This document shows, in pieces, positions 1 to 16,800 of a stretch of DNA of 64,000 bases. Origin of the DNA: Ipomoea triloba. Its lineage: Eukaryota; Streptophyta; Magnoliopsida; Solanales; Convolvulaceae. The stretch covers positions 7,506,417 to 7,570,416 of the forward strand of contig NC_044925.1 of the NCBI RefSeq assembly GCF_003576645.1, read 5' to 3'. The first letter of the stretch is position 1. Each line of letters starts with the position of its first letter. A program made the translations under genes and the position numbers. Under the pieces are notes generated by a model. It ran no database searches. It worked only from the letters and a program-made list of their open reading frames with translations, and had not been told where the DNA came from.

Positions 1-2348
1 TACTTTCTGTCTGCACAAATTGTGGATAACCTACTTCCTCCTATACCAATTTCTTCACCTTAGCACTTAGATTTTTAATTTTTTCCAAGTAATGGAGCGA
101 CCGCCTTAAGTGAAATTTTGTTAGACAAAATTGACCTCCAAACATCCTAGTTAGAACTACACGTCTACACTGCCCCCTTTCCACTGAATCCTCTGTCCAC
201 CTGCTATTCTACTGCTTTGCTTTATTTCCTCTTAATCTTTTATTTCATGACAGAGGATATGCCTTTTTCTCCCTGTTCTATGGCTCTCATTTGCTCCTTT
301 CTTATTTGTATATGCAAACTCTCTATGAATGCAGCACCCCATGACACTGAATTAGAGGACAATATGCAAATGATTCAATTTTATTTTCAAATTCATATTC
401 TAGAGTGGAGGACCTGTGGAGAGGGGGGTGGGTTATATTAGTTTTGAGCTTATTTTTGTTATTATTGTTGTTGTTGTTGTTCTTATTGTTGTTTTGTTGT
501 TGTTATTAGTATAATGGTTATGGTTATTATTTGAGTTCAAACAAAATTAGACAGTTTTGTGCACTTGGATGTAGTTTGGGAAATGTATATTTAACTAACA
601 CTCTGCGTAACTTTATGCTGTATGGTAGTTGAAATGCATCTATTAAATTTGATTAAAACTTGGGTCAGGTTTAGATTTGGGAGTGATGGGTAACAATTAA
701 CCACACGGTGGTTTAGTTCAAATAATGGTAATGGAAAAGTAGCTTAATAATGGCTGAAAAGAGCTACAAATTAAACATATCGACGGGAAAGTGAACCCTT
801 TTGCTAACAAAAGGTGACGTACCATGATCACCTTTCCTATGGCCTCAATCTTTTTGAAGCCCCCCTGAAAGCATTTTACCTAGACTTTACGCAAATACCA
901 TTCAAGTCGCCTTCTCAAGATTTATTTATTATGTTATCTTAGTCTTTCATTATCCCCTGAATTTAAAAAACCAAAAATGAAAAAAGAGCCCACGATGTTG
1001 ATGCTAAATGATAAAGAGGAGCTCAATGGATTGGAGATTGATAGATCTATGGGTGGTAAGTAAGGGTAAGCATGAAATTATTTGATAACTTAGAGAGAAT
1101 CTATTAGATGATTATTTAGTTACTTCTAATAGAAACTAACAATGGCTTCTTGCATATGGTTCAAATCTCTAAGATATGTTAAGTTTTGAATAGATGGTGT
1201 TAAGCACTTGAATTTGATTATACACGTTTTATTATTAGCTTAATTTGTTGATAGAAATATTTTCATAAATGTATTATCTGAACATAGACATGCATTCCTT
1301 TTCATCTTTGTGCCAATTTGTGGTAGATTTAGGCGGAGTTTAAGAGGGTCTATCCTTATCGCATTATTAATGTCTATTTCTGCCCTTTCCCCATCAGATT
1401 TTCAGTTATATCTATTTTGCAGTCTTTAGTCTTTACCATAATGGATTTGGTTTTGGTAGGTTGCAGTTTGGAATTGAATGCTTGAGATTTCCATAATCTG
1501 CCACACGTAGGCTTTTCCCTTCAGCAAGCTTAAATACCAGAGTATAGATGCATTTCCATTCAATATTCGTTGTCACTCAGTCGGTCACTCCCAGTCATTG
1601 AACAGAGAATACTATACTTGTGAAATTCAGACAGTTTATATATGCTCCAGACTGGAATCATAACCGTTTAAAGAGCATGAAGGTTTGATCTTTGTTTTAA
1701 GCATTTTTTTTTCTCCATTATATGGTCTTTACCTTATATGCTGTCTGAATCCATATTTGTGCTATGTATATTTGAAAAAAAAATTGGAGTTTTACCTAAT
1801 ATTTTTAGATTACTTCATGAAGGAAAGAAATAATGAAAGGAAAGAGATCTGCACAAGACTCTACTGAGTAAATATTGTTTGCTGTTATATCTCCAGTTAC
1901 TTGTTGGATTTTATGACAGATGTCCCTTGCATGATTATTGAGATGACTGCAAAATGAAATTGACATTCAAATTCCATTGTTTGTTTGCTCCAAAATTATA
2001 TCTGCAATATTTTTATCAAGAAAAATATATATTTTGTATTTATTCTCTGCAAGGAGCAATGTTTCTCAAGTTACATTTATTTACATGGTCTAGTGTGTAG
2101 TTTACAGGGATTCCTTGATTATTAATATCTAATACTCATAGAGAAAACACAACATAAAGAAGATTTGGTGAAATTCCTTGCATGAAGCAAATTCTTAGCG
2201 TAATTGCATAAATGTCACTTCATATTTCTTAACCTTGTTCTGCTAAGATATTTCTGTTAGCATGTTGCGTACCTTGTTAAAACAGATGAAGAACCATTGC
2301 CTCGATTCTCTCATGTGAACTGGTCTTAACTCTGCAATTTGTTCACAG
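1..2348. other. Intergenic / 5' region of the demethylase gene
   Basis: No protein or RNA gene is recognised here. Open frames are short and lack codon structure. A TTG/GTT-rich tract lies near 460-510. The first coding exon of the downstream demethylase should lie in or before this stretch. One ATG-bearing segment at 969-1060 ends at a good donor (GTAAGT near 1058), but its frame does not join the 2349 exon, so it was not accepted. Confidence 0.5.
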
Positions 2349-7657
<5,309 letters not shown>

Positions 7658-8191
7658 TCATTTTCTTTTGTTCTTAAGGTTCATATCTTCAGCTATAGAT
7701 CCCATTTAAAAAAAAAAAATTTATATAAAAAAAAAAAAAGAAAAAAAAAACAAAGATGAAAAACTCCCCTCATAAAGATATAGAGTTCCTGCTATAGGTT
7801 TCAAGCAGATAGCATCATATAGAAGAAAAATGTTAGGCTTTGAGGTCTTCTTTTGCATGTTGCAGAACAATCAATTGTTGTTTTTAGTAATTTTACATTG
7901 TTTTACTTCTCTTCATGTTTGACTATGTACAACACTCTCAATCTGCAATATGGATGGCCTCATTCTTTTGAGATTCAACAAGTTTTTGAAGTGTCATTAT
8001 AGGCATTTACTCTGTTGGGCATCGGTCGGGTCGATCGAGTTTAGTTTTTACTCAATTCGACGTGCTGTGATTTACCGTGGATGAATGTGATTAAATGGTT
8101 AATGTCTACCTATTTATCGAAAGAAATTAATTTTTTATTTCCGTTTTTCATGATTTTCATTCTCTAACAAAGTGAGTCCCATAAAATTAAA
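7658..8191 (+). other. 3' UTR and downstream spacer of the demethylase gene
   Basis: The stop codon is followed by AT-rich DNA with several A-runs at 7708-7750. No gene was seen. A poly(A) signal could not be pinned with confidence. Confidence 0.4.
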
Positions 8192-8456
8192 GGGAAAATT
8201 GTAATTTTTGCCCCTCCATAATATGTCAATTATCAATGTCACCCCTGAATTATTAGTGGTGTAAATGTTGCCCCTCAATGTTCAAAAACAGTACATATAT
8301 TGCACTTCCGATAATGGAGGGGCAATATTTACACTACAAGAGAGACAATATATGTACCGTTCTTTAAAATTGAGGGGCAATATTTACACCACTAATAATT
8401 CAGGGGTGACATTAATAATTGACATATTATGGAAGGTCATAAATTACAATTTTCCC
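8192..8456. mobile_element. Foldback MITE, 265 bp
   Basis: The two halves are inverted copies of one another: GGGAAAATTGTAATTTTTGC at the left end returns as its complement at the right end, and the block around TAATTCAGGGGTGACAT repeats inverted. The flanking 9-mers AAAATTAAA (left) and AAATTTAAA (right) differ at one base, compatible with a 9-bp Mutator-type target duplication. No coding capacity. Confidence 0.75.
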
Positions 8457-8959
8457 AAATTTAAATTTAAAAAAAAAAAAAAAGAGAGAGAGAGAGACTA
8501 GAATAGAAAATACGAATGATCATTCATATTTTTTAGTTATTTTTAAAAAATAGTTTTTTAACTTTGAATAAATAGAAAAACAAAACTTGTACATAATTTT
8601 TATTGGCCTCTAAGTAAAGAAATTTAGATTTTGACAAACAAATATAGGAGAAATATCTCAAAATGGATCGGACAAAAACTGGCATAATGGGAGTTGGTTT
8701 ATAATTGCCAATGGAGTAAAAATACAGTTAATCATTCATTATATGTAAATATTTATTTAAAAGTTTTGTTACTTAGTCTCTTCACTCTCTTGGCTCATTT
8801 TAATTAACATAACAAGTATTTTTTTTAAGTTATAGAAGAAAATAAAGGGTAATTCCTTTTTCCTTAACCCACTACATCTAACCGAGGGAGATAAAATGTT
8901 AATCGTGAATTTTTTTCTCATGTTTCTTTAATTTAACTAAACATTTATTAATGATTTTT

Positions 8960-9722
8960 GGGAAAATGGCACTTTTCCCCCTATGTTATGTGCATATAGC
9001 ACATTTCCCCCATGTTTTATTAAAGTGGCAGTTTTGTCCCCTCGGTTATTTTAAAAGTGGTAGTTTTTCCCCCTGTAATATTAAATTGACATTTTTGCCC
9101 TTAAAATAATTATTTCATTTATTTTTATTCTCCAACCAATTATTACTGATATGTATGGAAGATCACGGTTCGATACGAACTTAATCGAACACTGTAGCAA
9201 TTGAACTTAAATAGTATGGACGGTACTTACGGTTACGATTCAGAACCGAAAAAATAAAATAAAATAATTGTTGAATTTAGACTATTTTTAAATAAGAAAT
9301 AAAATTAATAAATAAATAAATAAATAAGTTTTGATTGGTGGTTCAAAATCGAAATTGGAATCGAACCTTACCGATTTATCAAAATAAGTGTTTGATCATT
9401 TTCATTATATATGACAGTGGTTCAGTTCCGGTTCACGGTTCAAAAATTATTTTATTTTATTTTTTTCGGTTCTGAATCTTAACCAGAACCGTCCATACTA
9501 TTTCGGTATGATTGTTACAGTGTTTGGTTAGGATCGAACCGAATCGTGATCATCCATACGTATAAGTAATAATTTTTGGAGAAGAAAAATAAATGAAATA
9601 ATTATTTTTAAGGGTAAAAATGCCAATTTAACATTTAAGAGGGGGAAAACAGCAACTCTAATAACACAGGGAGAGAAAGTGTTATATGCACATAACATAG
9701 GGGGAAAAAGTGTCATTTTCCC
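8960..9722. mobile_element. Giant-hairpin Mutator-type MITE, 763 bp
   Basis: Almost the whole element is one long palindrome with arms of roughly 360 bp. The outer arms start GGGAAAATGGCACTTTT and are complementary to the right end (...GTCATTTTCCC). Inside lie inverted copies of a segment with GGTTCGATACGAAC-like and AGAACCGTCC-like motifs. It is flanked by the exact 9-bp direct repeat ATGATTTTT (8951-8959 and 9723-9731), typical of Mutator-like elements. No coding sequence. Confidence 0.88.
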
Positions 9723-9795
9723 ATGATTTTTTATAGTGAAAAGTTTTCCCCCTTCCAATCTAACTAAATGTTTTTGTCATAACTTTTCCCTTTCT

Positions 9796-10524
9796 TAGGT
9801 TGTCCTCAACCCAGCAAGTAATTCACTTGCTAGATGAGGTGGTCAAAAACAGAATTATTTGTTTATTGTAGAAGTTGCCACATAGATTAGCAAACTTGCT
9901 ACTGCAGCAAGTTTGCTAAATGGCAACCTGATGTGAATTTTTTTTCCTTTTTTTCTTTTTGTTTTGTTTTGTTAATTCCTAATGTTAGTGTATATATGTA
10001 TGTATACATATAGTTTTGGTTAATGTTTTTTTGTGATGTAATTGATTTATTTTAAAACTTTATTTAATTTTAATTTTAATTATTATTTAATTTATTGTTA
10101 AATTATTGTATTGAACTTTGTAATGTATACATTTTTTAAAATTTTTTAAAATTATAAATTATTACTTTAATTATTTCTAATTTTTTTATAATCTATTTTC
10201 TTTTTTTTATACACAATAAATTTTTTTAGTATTTAAAAGTACTTTATATACAAAATTATGTTTTCGAATTTTCATTTTTTTTTATTTTTAGTATTTAAAT
10301 GTACTTTATATATTGATATAAATTAATAATGTTGAAGAGAAAATAATATTTATTGAGAAAGATATTAATTTTTTAAAGTAATGTGAAATTGGGGCCCACT
10401 TTTGAAAGTTGATTGGATTTGTTGGGACGTAGTGTGAATAGTAAATGATTTACAAATTAAGTTATATGGAAGTGAGACACATTTTTAAAAGTGAGAGAAA
10501 GTTACAGAGATAAGGATAACCTTA
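9796..10524. mobile_element. MITE-like element, long copy
   Basis: The left end (TTGTCCTCAACCCAGCAAGT) and right end (GATAAGGATAACCTTA) form an imperfect terminal inverted repeat around AAGGTTRTCCT. A shorter relative at 16388-16800 shares both ends (AGCAAACTTGCTA near the left, TAGTGTGAATAGTAAATGA near the right). The interior here is about 300 bp longer, AT-rich and non-coding. No certain target duplication was found. Confidence 0.6.
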
Positions 10525-10822
10525 TCTCGTGTCAAAATAGTACAAGAGTTTTTTTGTATTTTTTTTTAAAATTTAGTTTTAATCTCTGAGTTATAAAATA
10601 AGAATATAATTTTTATCTCTAGTTAACATGGTGTTGAAAAAGCACTCCTAATTAATCACCAGGGTGACATATGTAGTCATTTTAATGGATGCCATTATTT
10701 TGAATGAAAGAGCGGACAAGTATTTATAGTATGAATTATAATCGATGACAATTTAGTAACTTTTGAATACTACAAATATTTCTTTCAATTATTAATCTAT
10801 TCTTACATTATGAATGCACTAA

Positions 10823-11176
10823 TGTCAATGCAGCAGCAAAATGTGTAGTATATTTCTGATTGTTGAGATTATTATAATTATTATGTGTTAGGCAGCAGTA
10901 AAATAAACAGTAGCAAAGTTAGGCAGTAAAGTTAACAGCAGCAAAGTTAGGCAGCAGAAATGTTAGGTAGCAGAAATGTTAGGCAACAGTAAATAGTGCA
11001 GAATTTCAGGAAACTTGTCTATTTTCTCATGTATATATAGATGTATCAGCTAGCTAATGAAGATATAACACAGATTTGTTATTTCAGAACTCAGAAACAT
11101 CTGTTTTCCATCATTTTTCAGTTCTGGTCAGTAAATACTAGCCTCTAATTTTCTGTGTTAAACCTCTATTTTGTCA
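10823..11176 (+). repeat. 5' LTR of the Copia element
   Basis: 354 bp, begins TGTCAATG and ends TTGTCA. The U3 part (about 10891-10995) holds degenerate direct repeats of a GGCAGCAG-AAA-GTTA motif, a possible enhancer array. A TATATATAG box lies at about 11031-11040. Confidence 0.96.
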
Positions 11177-11188
11177 TGGTATCAGAGC
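11177..11188 (+). other. Primer-binding site for initiator tRNA-Met
   Basis: TGGTATCAGAGC directly follows the 5' LTR. This is the standard complement to the 3' end of plant initiator tRNA-Met used by most plant Copia elements. Confidence 0.95.
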
Positions 11189-11342
11189 CAAAATCCTGAG
11201 ATAATCTTTGTGTCTTATTCCTTGTCTTGCTCCAAGATCATAGTATTCTTGTTCTTGTATCTTGCTATCATAGTTTCTTGGACCTATTCTCTTAGTTCTT
11301 GGTTCTGTTTTCTTGGATCTATTCTTGTTTTCTGATTGAATC

Positions 11343-14300
11343 ATGTCTTTGGAAAGATCAGAAATTTTTTTTGTTCGATTTAATGGCAAAAATTATTCTG
11401 CCTGGGCATTCCCATTTGAGCTCTTTGTCAAGGGAAAGGAACTATGGAGTCATATCAGTGATTCTGCACCTGACAAAGAAAAGGAGAAGGAAAAATATGC
11501 AAAATGGGAGGTGAAGGATGCTCAGATTATGTCCTGGATTCTTGGAAGTGTGGAACCCTCCATACTTCTCAGTCTCAAGCCTTATAAGACCTCTAGAGGA
11601 ATGTGGGATTACTTGAAGAACGTCTACAACCAAAGCAACTCAGCACGAAGGTTTCAATTGGAGCTTGAGTTGAGCCAACTCAGTCAAGGGAGTATGTCAA
11701 TCCAAGAGTTTTATTCTTCATTTGAAACTCTTTGGACTGAATACACTGATATTGTGTAGGCAAATGTTCCTTCTGAAGGACTAGTTGCTGTACAAAATAT
11801 CCATGAAACCAGCAAGCGTGATCAGTTTTTAATGAAGTTAAGGGGGGAGTTTGAAACAATCAGGTCTAACCTGATGAATAGACAGTTAGTTCCTTCAATG
11901 AATATTTGTGTAGGAGAGCTTCTCAGGGAAGAACAACGGCTCACTACACTGGCTGTCTTGGAGCAGAAAGCTCAAAATTCTGCTCCAATTCCTGTTGCCT
12001 ACGCTGCCCAAAGGAGATCTAACGGAGGCAGAGATATGACTAATGTCCAGTGTTATAGTTGCAAGAATTTTGGTCACTTTGCCAATAATTGTACTAAAAA
12101 ATTCTGCAATTATTGTAAGAAAGCAGGGCATATCATCTAAGAGTGTTCCATTCGGCCTCCGAAGAAACATGAAACTGCCTACAATGTCTCGGTTGGTCCC
12201 TCTAGTGTCTCCAATGCTGGTTAGTCTACGATTACCCCTGAAATGGTCCAACAAATGATAGTTTCTGCCCTATCAGCCTTTGGTTTTTCAGGTAACAATA
12301 CTTCTGATTCTAAGCCTTGGTATTTTGATTCTGATGCTTCCCATCACATGACCAACACTGCCTTGCCTTTAAAAAATGTTCAAAAGTATAGTGGAGATCT
12401 TCAGATTCATACAGCAGATGGAAATTCCTTACCTATCACAGCCGTTGGTGATATTTCAGCTTCTTTAAATAATGTTTTTGTGTCTCCTAAGTTGTCTACT
12501 AATCTTATATCTGTCGGACAATTAGTTGACAGTAACTGCACCGTTCAATTTTCAAAATCTGGTTGTTTTGTGCAAGATCAAGTGTCCGGGAAAATGATCG
12601 CGAAGGGGCCTAAAGTGGGACGTCTTTTTCCCTTGTTTTTGTCTCCTCCTCCAGTGTCAAATTATGTTGCTTGTAATGCTGTCCAAAGTAATAATCAGGT
12701 GTGGCATAGACGTTTAGGACATCCTAATTCTCATGTACTTCGAATCTTGCTTAAATCTGGTTTACTTGGGAATAAAAAATTTTTCTTCTAATAATGATGT
12801 TGTTGATTGTGCATCCTGTAAACTTGGCAAAAGCAAAACTCTTCCTTTTCCATTGCATCAAACCCATACCACCAAACCTTTTGAACTCGTGCATACTGAT
12901 GTATGGGGTATTGCACCTGTAATCTCTCATGAACATTACAAATACTTTGTTACATTTATTGATGATTTCACTCGTTTTACTTGGGTATATTTTCTTAGGA
13001 CTAAGAGTGAGGTTTTCTCTGTGTTCAAGGTCTTTATTGCTTTAATTGAAACACAGTTTTCTGCTAAAATCAGAATTTTGCGATCTGATTCGGGAGGGGA
13101 ATATATGTCAAATGAGTTTCAATTCTTTCTTCAAAGTCATGGGATCATTTCTCAGCGTTCTTGTCCTTTCACTCCACAACAAAATGGTGTGGCTGAAAGA
13201 AAGAACCGTCATCTTCTTGATGTTGTTAGAACTCTTCTAATTGAGTCTTGTGTTCCTTCTAAATTTTGGTGTGAAGCTTTAGCTACTGCAGTTTATTTAA
13301 TTAATAGATTACCATCTCCCAACTTGAACAATAATTCCCCTTATTTTTATTTATTTGGGCATGCACCAAATTATTCCAATCTGCATGTTTTTAGATGTGT
13401 TTGTTTTGTGCACCTTCCTGCACATGAGAGGAATAAACTTACTGCTCAATCTGTTAAGTGTGCTTTCTTAGGTTATGCTGGAACCCAAAAAGGATTTCTT
13501 TGCTATGATCCTCATGCCCGTCGAACTCGTGTCTCTAGGAATGTCATTTTTTTTGAACACCAGTCCTTTTTTAGCACCCAACAGACTTCAGAACTTCCTT
13601 CTCTATCTACTTTACCGTATTTCTCTGCATCACCAACACCTGTACATCGGTTTAAAACTAGTTGTGTTTATCATAAACGCACCCCTCCTGCTTCTGATCC
13701 TCCTACAGGTCTCACTATGGCTTCTTCGCATTAACCTGCGACAACTGATTCTGTTCCACCAAGTTCCAGTAATCCCACTCCTCTTCGTAGAAGCTCTAGA
13801 CCTCACAAACCAGTTGAAAGGTATGGTTTTTCAACCCCTGTGGCTATGTCTACTGTGTTATCTTCTATCTCTATCTCCACTTGTTATAAAAAGGCAATGG
13901 AACATAAGTGTTGGCAACCCACTTGTTATAAAAAGGCAATGGAACATAAGTGTTGGCAACACACTTGTTATAAAAAGGCAATGGAACATAAGTGTTGGCA
14001 ACAAGCAATGGAAGAAGAACTTCAGGAACATAAGTGTTGGCAACAAGCAATGGAAGAAGAACTTCAAGCACTTGAAGAAAATCATACTTGGGACATTGTT
14101 TCGTGTCCCCAAAATGTTAAGTCCATTGGTAGCAAGTGGGTTTATACTGTGAAACTCAAGTCTGATGGCTCCTTGGATAGATATAAAGCTCGATTGGTTG
14201 CTCTTGGGAATAAACAAGAATATGGTCTCGACTACGAAAAAACATTTGCACCAGTTGCTAAGATGACCACAGTGAGAACCATACTTGCTATTGCTTCCTC

Positions 14301-15433
14301 TCAATCTTGGGTTTTACATCAGATGGATGTAAAAAATGCCTTCTTAAATGGGGATCTTAAGGAAGAGATCTACATGAAGCTTCCACCTGGTATGCCAATG
14401 ATAGCTCCACATGAGGTTTGCAAGTTAAGACGTTCCTTGTATGGTTTAAAACAGGCACCTAGGGCCTGGTTTGAGAAGTTTCCCGACACTCTTCTCACCT
14501 TTTCCTTCACACAGAGTCAATATGATTCCTCACTCTTCTTTCACAAGACAACCACTGGTATGGTCTTTCTCTTAGTATATGTTGATGATATTATCATCAC
14601 TGGTAATGATAATGGGCTGATTACTAAGCTTCAAAATATGTTGTCCAGTACATTTAAAATGAAAGATCTTGGGCATCTAACATATTTTTTAGGGCTGGAA
14701 GTTCACTATGAAGATCATGGTTTCCTCCTAAACCAACATAAATACATTCAAGATCTCATTCGGATGGCTGGTTTACAAGATGCTACTGCTGTTGATACAC
14801 CAATGGAGGTCAATGTGAAATACCGGAAANATTGTCAGTAAATTCATGCACTCACCTCGACATCTCCATCTTGCGGCAGTTCGTCGCATAGTTCGATATC
14901 TAATTGGGTCACCTACTCGTGGGTTGTTTTTTCCCAAACAATCAGCTCTTCATTTGACAGCTTATAGTGATGCAGATTGGGCTGGCTGTCCAGATACTAG
15001 GAAATCTATCACAGGATGGTGCGTTTTTCTTGGGGATGCCTTGATTTCTTGGAAGTGTAAGAAGCAAGAGAGTGTCTCTAAATCCTCTACAGAGGCCGAG
15101 TATAGAGCTATGTCTGCTGCGTGTTCAGAGATTGTGTGGTTACGTGGTCTTCTTTCTGAACTTGGATTTCCTTCAAGTGATCCTACTCCACTTCATGGTG
15201 ATAATACCAGTGCTATTCAAATTGCTGCAAATCCAGTGTATCATGAACGCACAAAGCACATTGAAGTCGACTGTCATTACATCCGGGAGGCGTTTACTCG
15301 AGGTGTTATCACTCTACCTCATCTTACTACTGATCTTCAAGTAGCTGATGTTTTTACAAAGGCTCTAACACGCCAAAGACACAAGTTTCTCAATAGCAAA
15401 TTGATGTTGATAGACTTACCTTCATCAATTTGA
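11343..15433 (+). pseudogene. Copia gag-pol polyprotein, disrupted
   Basis: Starts at ATG 11343. Gag covers 11343-12140, ending with a CCHC knuckle (CYSCKNFGHFANNC). The protease motif near 12327 reads DSDA where the family has DSGA. Integrase spans about 12700-13500, with the H-H-C-C finger (HRRLGHPNSH...CASCKLGK) and the catalytic Asp/Asp/Glu region (HTDVWG, SDSGGEY). Reverse transcriptase spans about 14060-14830, with YVDD at 14578-14589. RNase H spans about 14850-15430 (YSDADWAGC, STEAEYRAM). Breaks: stops at 11757, 12138, 12222 and 13732; a frameshift in the A6T5 run near 12774-12786; and at N (14830) the frame changes and the usual RT-RNase H connection is missing. It cannot encode an intact polyprotein. 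Confidence 0.95.
13879..14067 (+). repeat. 42-bp tandem repeats inside Copia pol
   Basis: Two overlapping 42-bp period arrays. The first has three copies starting at 13879, 13921 and 13963 (ACTTGTTATAAAAAGGCAAT...). The second has two copies starting near 13984 and 14026 (GAACATAAGTGTTGG...CAAGCAATGGAAGAAGAA). The period is 14 codons, so the frame is kept. The repeats sit just upstream of the RT core, where family members normally carry one copy. Confidence 0.9.
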
Positions 15434-15440
15434 GGGGGGA
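15430..15440 (+). other. Polypurine tract of the Copia element
   Basis: TTGAGGGGGGA abuts the 3' LTR and overlaps the end of the RNase H frame (stop TGA at 15431-15433). This is the plus-strand priming site. Confidence 0.9.
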
Positions 15441-15794
15441 TGTCAATGCAGCAGCAAAATGTGTAGTATATTTCTGATTGTTGAGATTATTATAATTATT
15501 ATGTGTTAGGCAGCAGTAAAATAAACAGTAGCAAAGTTAGGCAGTAAAGTTAACAGCAGCAAAGTTAGGCAGCAGAAATGTTAGGTAGCAGAAATGTTAG
15601 GCAACAGTAAATAGTGCAGAATTTCAAGAAACTTGTCTATTTTCTCATGTATATATAGATGTATCAGCTAGCTAATGAAGATATAACACAGATTTGTTAT
15701 TTCAGAACTCAGAAACATCTGTTTTCCATCATTTTTCAGTTCTGGTCAGTAAATACTAGCCTCTAATTTTCTGTGTTAAACCTTTATTTTGTCC
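15441..15794 (+). repeat. 3' LTR of the Copia element
   Basis: 354 bp. It differs from the 5' LTR by one G/A change (TTCAGG to TTCAAG), one C/T change (CCTCTATT to CCTTTATT) and the last base (A versus C). It is followed by ACTAA, matching the 5' flank. Confidence 0.95.
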
Positions 15795-16387
15795 ACTAAA
15801 CCATAACACATGTTATCCTCCATCCAAAATCGACTAAATCATCCACAAAGATCATCTCAAACGTAGAAATTACTAGGACCAAAAGAAGCACAAATTGTAA
15901 GTTTTAAAATTTTAAAGTGTAAGCTAAGTTATGGTTTTTGTTAATAGCATTTACATTTGGGCAAGGATCATTCAATGTACACAATTACGAAAATGAAAAG
16001 TACAATGCTAATCCCTCGACCAATTAGAAAAGTATTGAATTGCATCAATTTGTGGATAGTTAAAATGACAAACATTCATTTGAGTTATAAGCAATAAGAA
16101 AAAAAAATCAAACTTTAAATACAATGTTGTCATTTTTATATTAGTATTTTTAGGTTTCAAACCAAAATAATTTTATCCATCAAAATAAGAATTTAAATGA
16201 GATACCTTAATGACTAATTAAGAGTACTATCGCACCTCATTATTAATTAGAAAGTAAAATAATGCAATTTTCCTCTTCTTCTTCTTCTTTTTAACTTAAC
16301 AAATTTCAACTAAGAATTTTTGCTAGAGTTTTTAAAGAAAAAAAAAAAGTCAAATAGGTCTTCCAACTCTACATGATAAGGCAATTA

Positions 16388-16800
16388 GACTAACTTCAAC
16401 CCAGTAAATTTATCACTTGCTAGGTGAGGTGGTAAAAAAAATATTTTTTTATTGCTTGTATTGCCACGATTGATAGCAAGTTTGTTATTTTAGCAAACTT
16501 GCTAATGACAGTCTTTGCAAGTTGTCATGTAATACTTTTTTTTAAAAAAAAAAAAGTTTTGAGTTAATGTTTTAAGTAGCTATGAACAGATACTACATTG
16601 TAACAGAGTCAATAGTCCTCAAAAAAAGTTTTGAGTTAATGTTTTAAATTGATGTGATATTGCGGTCCATTTTTGAAAGTTAATTGGATTTGCAGGGATG
16701 TAGTGTGAATAGTAAATGAATTGTAAATTGGGTGATGTGGAAGTAGAACGACTTTTGAAAGTGAGAGAGTATTGCACAGATAAGGATAACCTTAGACGCT
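16388..16800. mobile_element. MITE-like element, short copy
   Basis: Relative of the 9796-10524 element. Shared landmarks are the AACCCAG...CACTTGCTAG-TGAGGTGGT start, the inverted GCAAGTTTG/AGCAAACTTGC pair, and the TTTTGAAAGTT-ATTGGATTTG and AGATAAGGATAACCTTA end. The middle is deleted relative to the long copy, and a SINE remnant sits inside it. Confidence 0.6.
16577..16621 (+). mobile_element. Severely 5'-truncated SINE with long target duplication
   Basis: About 45 bp ending GATACTACATTGTAACAGAG...CTC then A-rich. It is flanked by an approximately 26-bp direct repeat containing AAAGTTTTGAGTTAATGT (16551-16576 and 16622-16647). The same 3' tail recurs near 27280, 31300, 34530 and 57915, marking a local SINE family. 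Confidence 0.75.

Larger units (their letters stand above)
10823..15794 (+). mobile_element. Ty1/Copia LTR retrotransposon, recent insertion, inactivated
   Basis: Complete structure: 5' LTR, primer-binding site, gag-protease-integrase-RT-RNase H order (the Copia order), polypurine tract, 3' LTR. The target duplication is ACTAA at 10818-10822 and 15795-15799, or CACTAA if the last LTR base is excluded. The LTRs differ at only two internal bases plus the terminal base over 354 bp, so insertion was recent. The coding region is nevertheless dead: four in-frame stops, a frameshift at an A/T homopolymer, a changed protease motif and a gap marked by N. Confidence 0.97.

Noticed and set aside
969..1060. 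Candidate first exon of the demethylase (ATG ... GGTG/GTAAGT)
   Set aside because: Joining it to 2349 in its own frame leads quickly to a stop. The alternative frame gives an unconvincing peptide.
14830..14830. Treating N as an ordinary ambiguous base
   Set aside because: Coding frame and expected domain content both change across it, so it more likely marks a gap.
10823..15794. Autonomous Copia element
   Set aside because: The near-identical LTRs suggest recent activity, but four stops, a frameshift, the DSDA motif and the gap rule out an intact polyprotein.
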